Positions 63,571 through 64,000 of a stretch of 64,000 nucleotides of DNA are shown here, piece by piece. A program made the translations under genes and the position numbers. This stretch comes from Effusibacillus dendaii (GTDB lineage: Bacteria > Bacillota > Bacilli > Tumebacillales > Effusibacillaceae). How positions within the stretch are numbered: the stretch's first letter is position 1; the number at the start of each line of letters is the position of its first letter. The notes below the pieces were generated by a model that was not told the origin of the DNA, ran no database searches, and saw nothing but the letters and a program-made list of their open reading frames with translations. Where the stretch lies: assembly GCF_015097055.1 (NCBI RefSeq), contig NZ_AP023366.1, positions 2,082,001 to 2,146,000 of the forward strand. The letters run 5' to 3'.

Positions 63571-63783
63571 TCAGATCGATTGGATTGGAGCTTTGGCGTA
63601 ATGGCTTTTCAGTTCATTTATTTGTTTGATCGATTGTTGTACGTCCTGCTGCATCAATTCTTTAAGATCTTTATCAAACACTACACCTTGCATCAGTTTC
63701 GATTTGGCTAAGCAAATGGTTTTAAAGTTGAGAAGTTCGTGTATTTCCATCGATTCGTGAAATGCTAACCCTTGCGTTTCCAT
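63571..63783 (-). CDS. Small CotF-associated helical protein
   Basis: This 70-residue protein (METQGLAFHESMEIHELLNF, LMQQDVQQSIKQINELKSHY) begins at the ATG 63783 after GGAGGTG. HESMEIHELLNFKTICLAKSKLMQG resembles the first helices of CotF proteins (HETMELHEVLNEM in the copy at 8.5 kb). Together with the downstream 122-residue CotF it may represent a CotF domain divided over two genes. A longer upstream frame has no ribosome-binding site. Confidence 0.7.
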   Translation of the reverse strand: METQGLAFHESMEIHELLNFKTICLAKSKLMQGVVFDKDLKELMQQDVQQSIKQINELKSHYAKAPIQSI

Positions 63784-63875
63784 ATGTGCTTCACCTCCCA
63801 TTTTTGCGCAATCGCACGTATTTTCTCCTGCCGGTGCCGGTTTATACGAAAATCCAGTCCGGCCCGTATCGTTCA

Positions 63876-63911
63876 ATAAAAAAGATGCCCCTTGCGATTT
63901 TAGGGAGCATC
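63876..63911 (-). terminator. Terminator of a gene beyond the right edge
   Basis: GATGCTCCCT and AGGGGCATC pair on the minus strand around ATCG, followed by TTTTTT. It lies before the small CotF gene and after a minus-strand frame ending at 63959. Confidence 0.8.
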
Positions 63912-63958
63912 CCGTTGCTATATTTTCTCTTAATAAATAACATCGTTTGAGCTACACT

Positions 63959-64000
63959 TTAAACTTTCCAAGAAGAACTGATTTCTTCCATCGAAGCCAT
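63959..64000 (-). CDS. C-terminal end of a gene entering from the right edge
   Basis: A minus-strand frame is open from the edge and ends with TAA at 63959-63961; only 13 codons are visible (end EEISSSWKV). The terminator 50 bases further on supports a gene ending here. Nothing can be said of its function. Confidence 0.35.
   Translation of the reverse strand: MASMEEISSSWKV

Overview
The window comes from a low-to-moderate GC endospore-forming Firmicute of the order Bacillales. Evidence is the CotF-type coat proteins, SpoVAC/SpoVAD/SpoVAE, a stage-specific YdcC-like lipoprotein, CodY, Amj, NdoA/NdoAI and a T-box-controlled alaS. The combination with adenosylhomocysteinase next to codY, a soluble acyl-ACP desaturase and an aldehyde:ferredoxin oxidoreductase suggests an Alicyclobacillaceae-like genus (Effusibacillus/Tumebacillus group); that placement is inference.

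Layout. 1-13 kb, mostly minus strand: the end of a secreted protein, a broken DUF4871-like gene, a soluble PAS histidine kinase, a cluster of DnaA boxes, the t6A operon (thiL-tsaE-tsaB-rimI-tsaD), cheX-cheY, a CotF protein, a chemoreceptor and tex. 13-24 kb: small conserved genes, the lipid II flippase amj, ahcY, codY, a cysteine-less A-type carrier homologue, a CbiX-like chelatase, a desaturase, a thioesterase and alaS. 24-33 kb: an ECF sigma/anti-sigma pair, a frameshifted lactate permease with a divergent XRE-cupin regulator, and ndoA-ndoAI-alr-ydcC. 33-41 kb: fadH, a second kinase, a CDF exporter, MoaD plus a second GG-tailed small protein, a tungsten-type AOR, an Fsr-type exporter and RraA. 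41-45 kb: a spoVA operon carrying DUF421/DUF1657 (2Duf-like) genes. 45-64 kb: a redox and electrophile-stress region (aldo-keto reductase, dienelactone hydrolase, SDR, quinone reductase, DsbA-like protein, HxlR regulators, DoxX, pirin, WrbA, flavohaemoglobin), then threonine synthase, MBL hydrolase, a formaldehyde-dehydrogenase-like enzyme and coat proteins.

Main discovery. Two genes 4.7 kb apart have an in-frame UGA exactly where a redox-active cysteine belongs: the first Cys of the DsbA active-site motif (U-P-F-C, 49738-49740) and the N-terminal sensing Cys of an HxlR/YodB/CatR-type regulator (54484-54486). The HxlR paralogue 0.7 kb away has Cys at that same residue, 7. Each UGA is followed at SECIS-like distance by a hairpin with G in the first two apical-loop positions. 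I interpret both as selenoproteins; a selenocysteine-based HxlR thiol sensor would be new as far as I know.

Sequence quality. Four genes (DUF4871-like, lactate permease, uracil-DNA glycosylase, a membrane protein at 57.5-58.3 kb) are broken by shifts that mostly look like one-base losses in short homopolymers. These may be assembly errors or genuine decay. The two UGA codons are substitutions, not indels, so they do not fit that error pattern.
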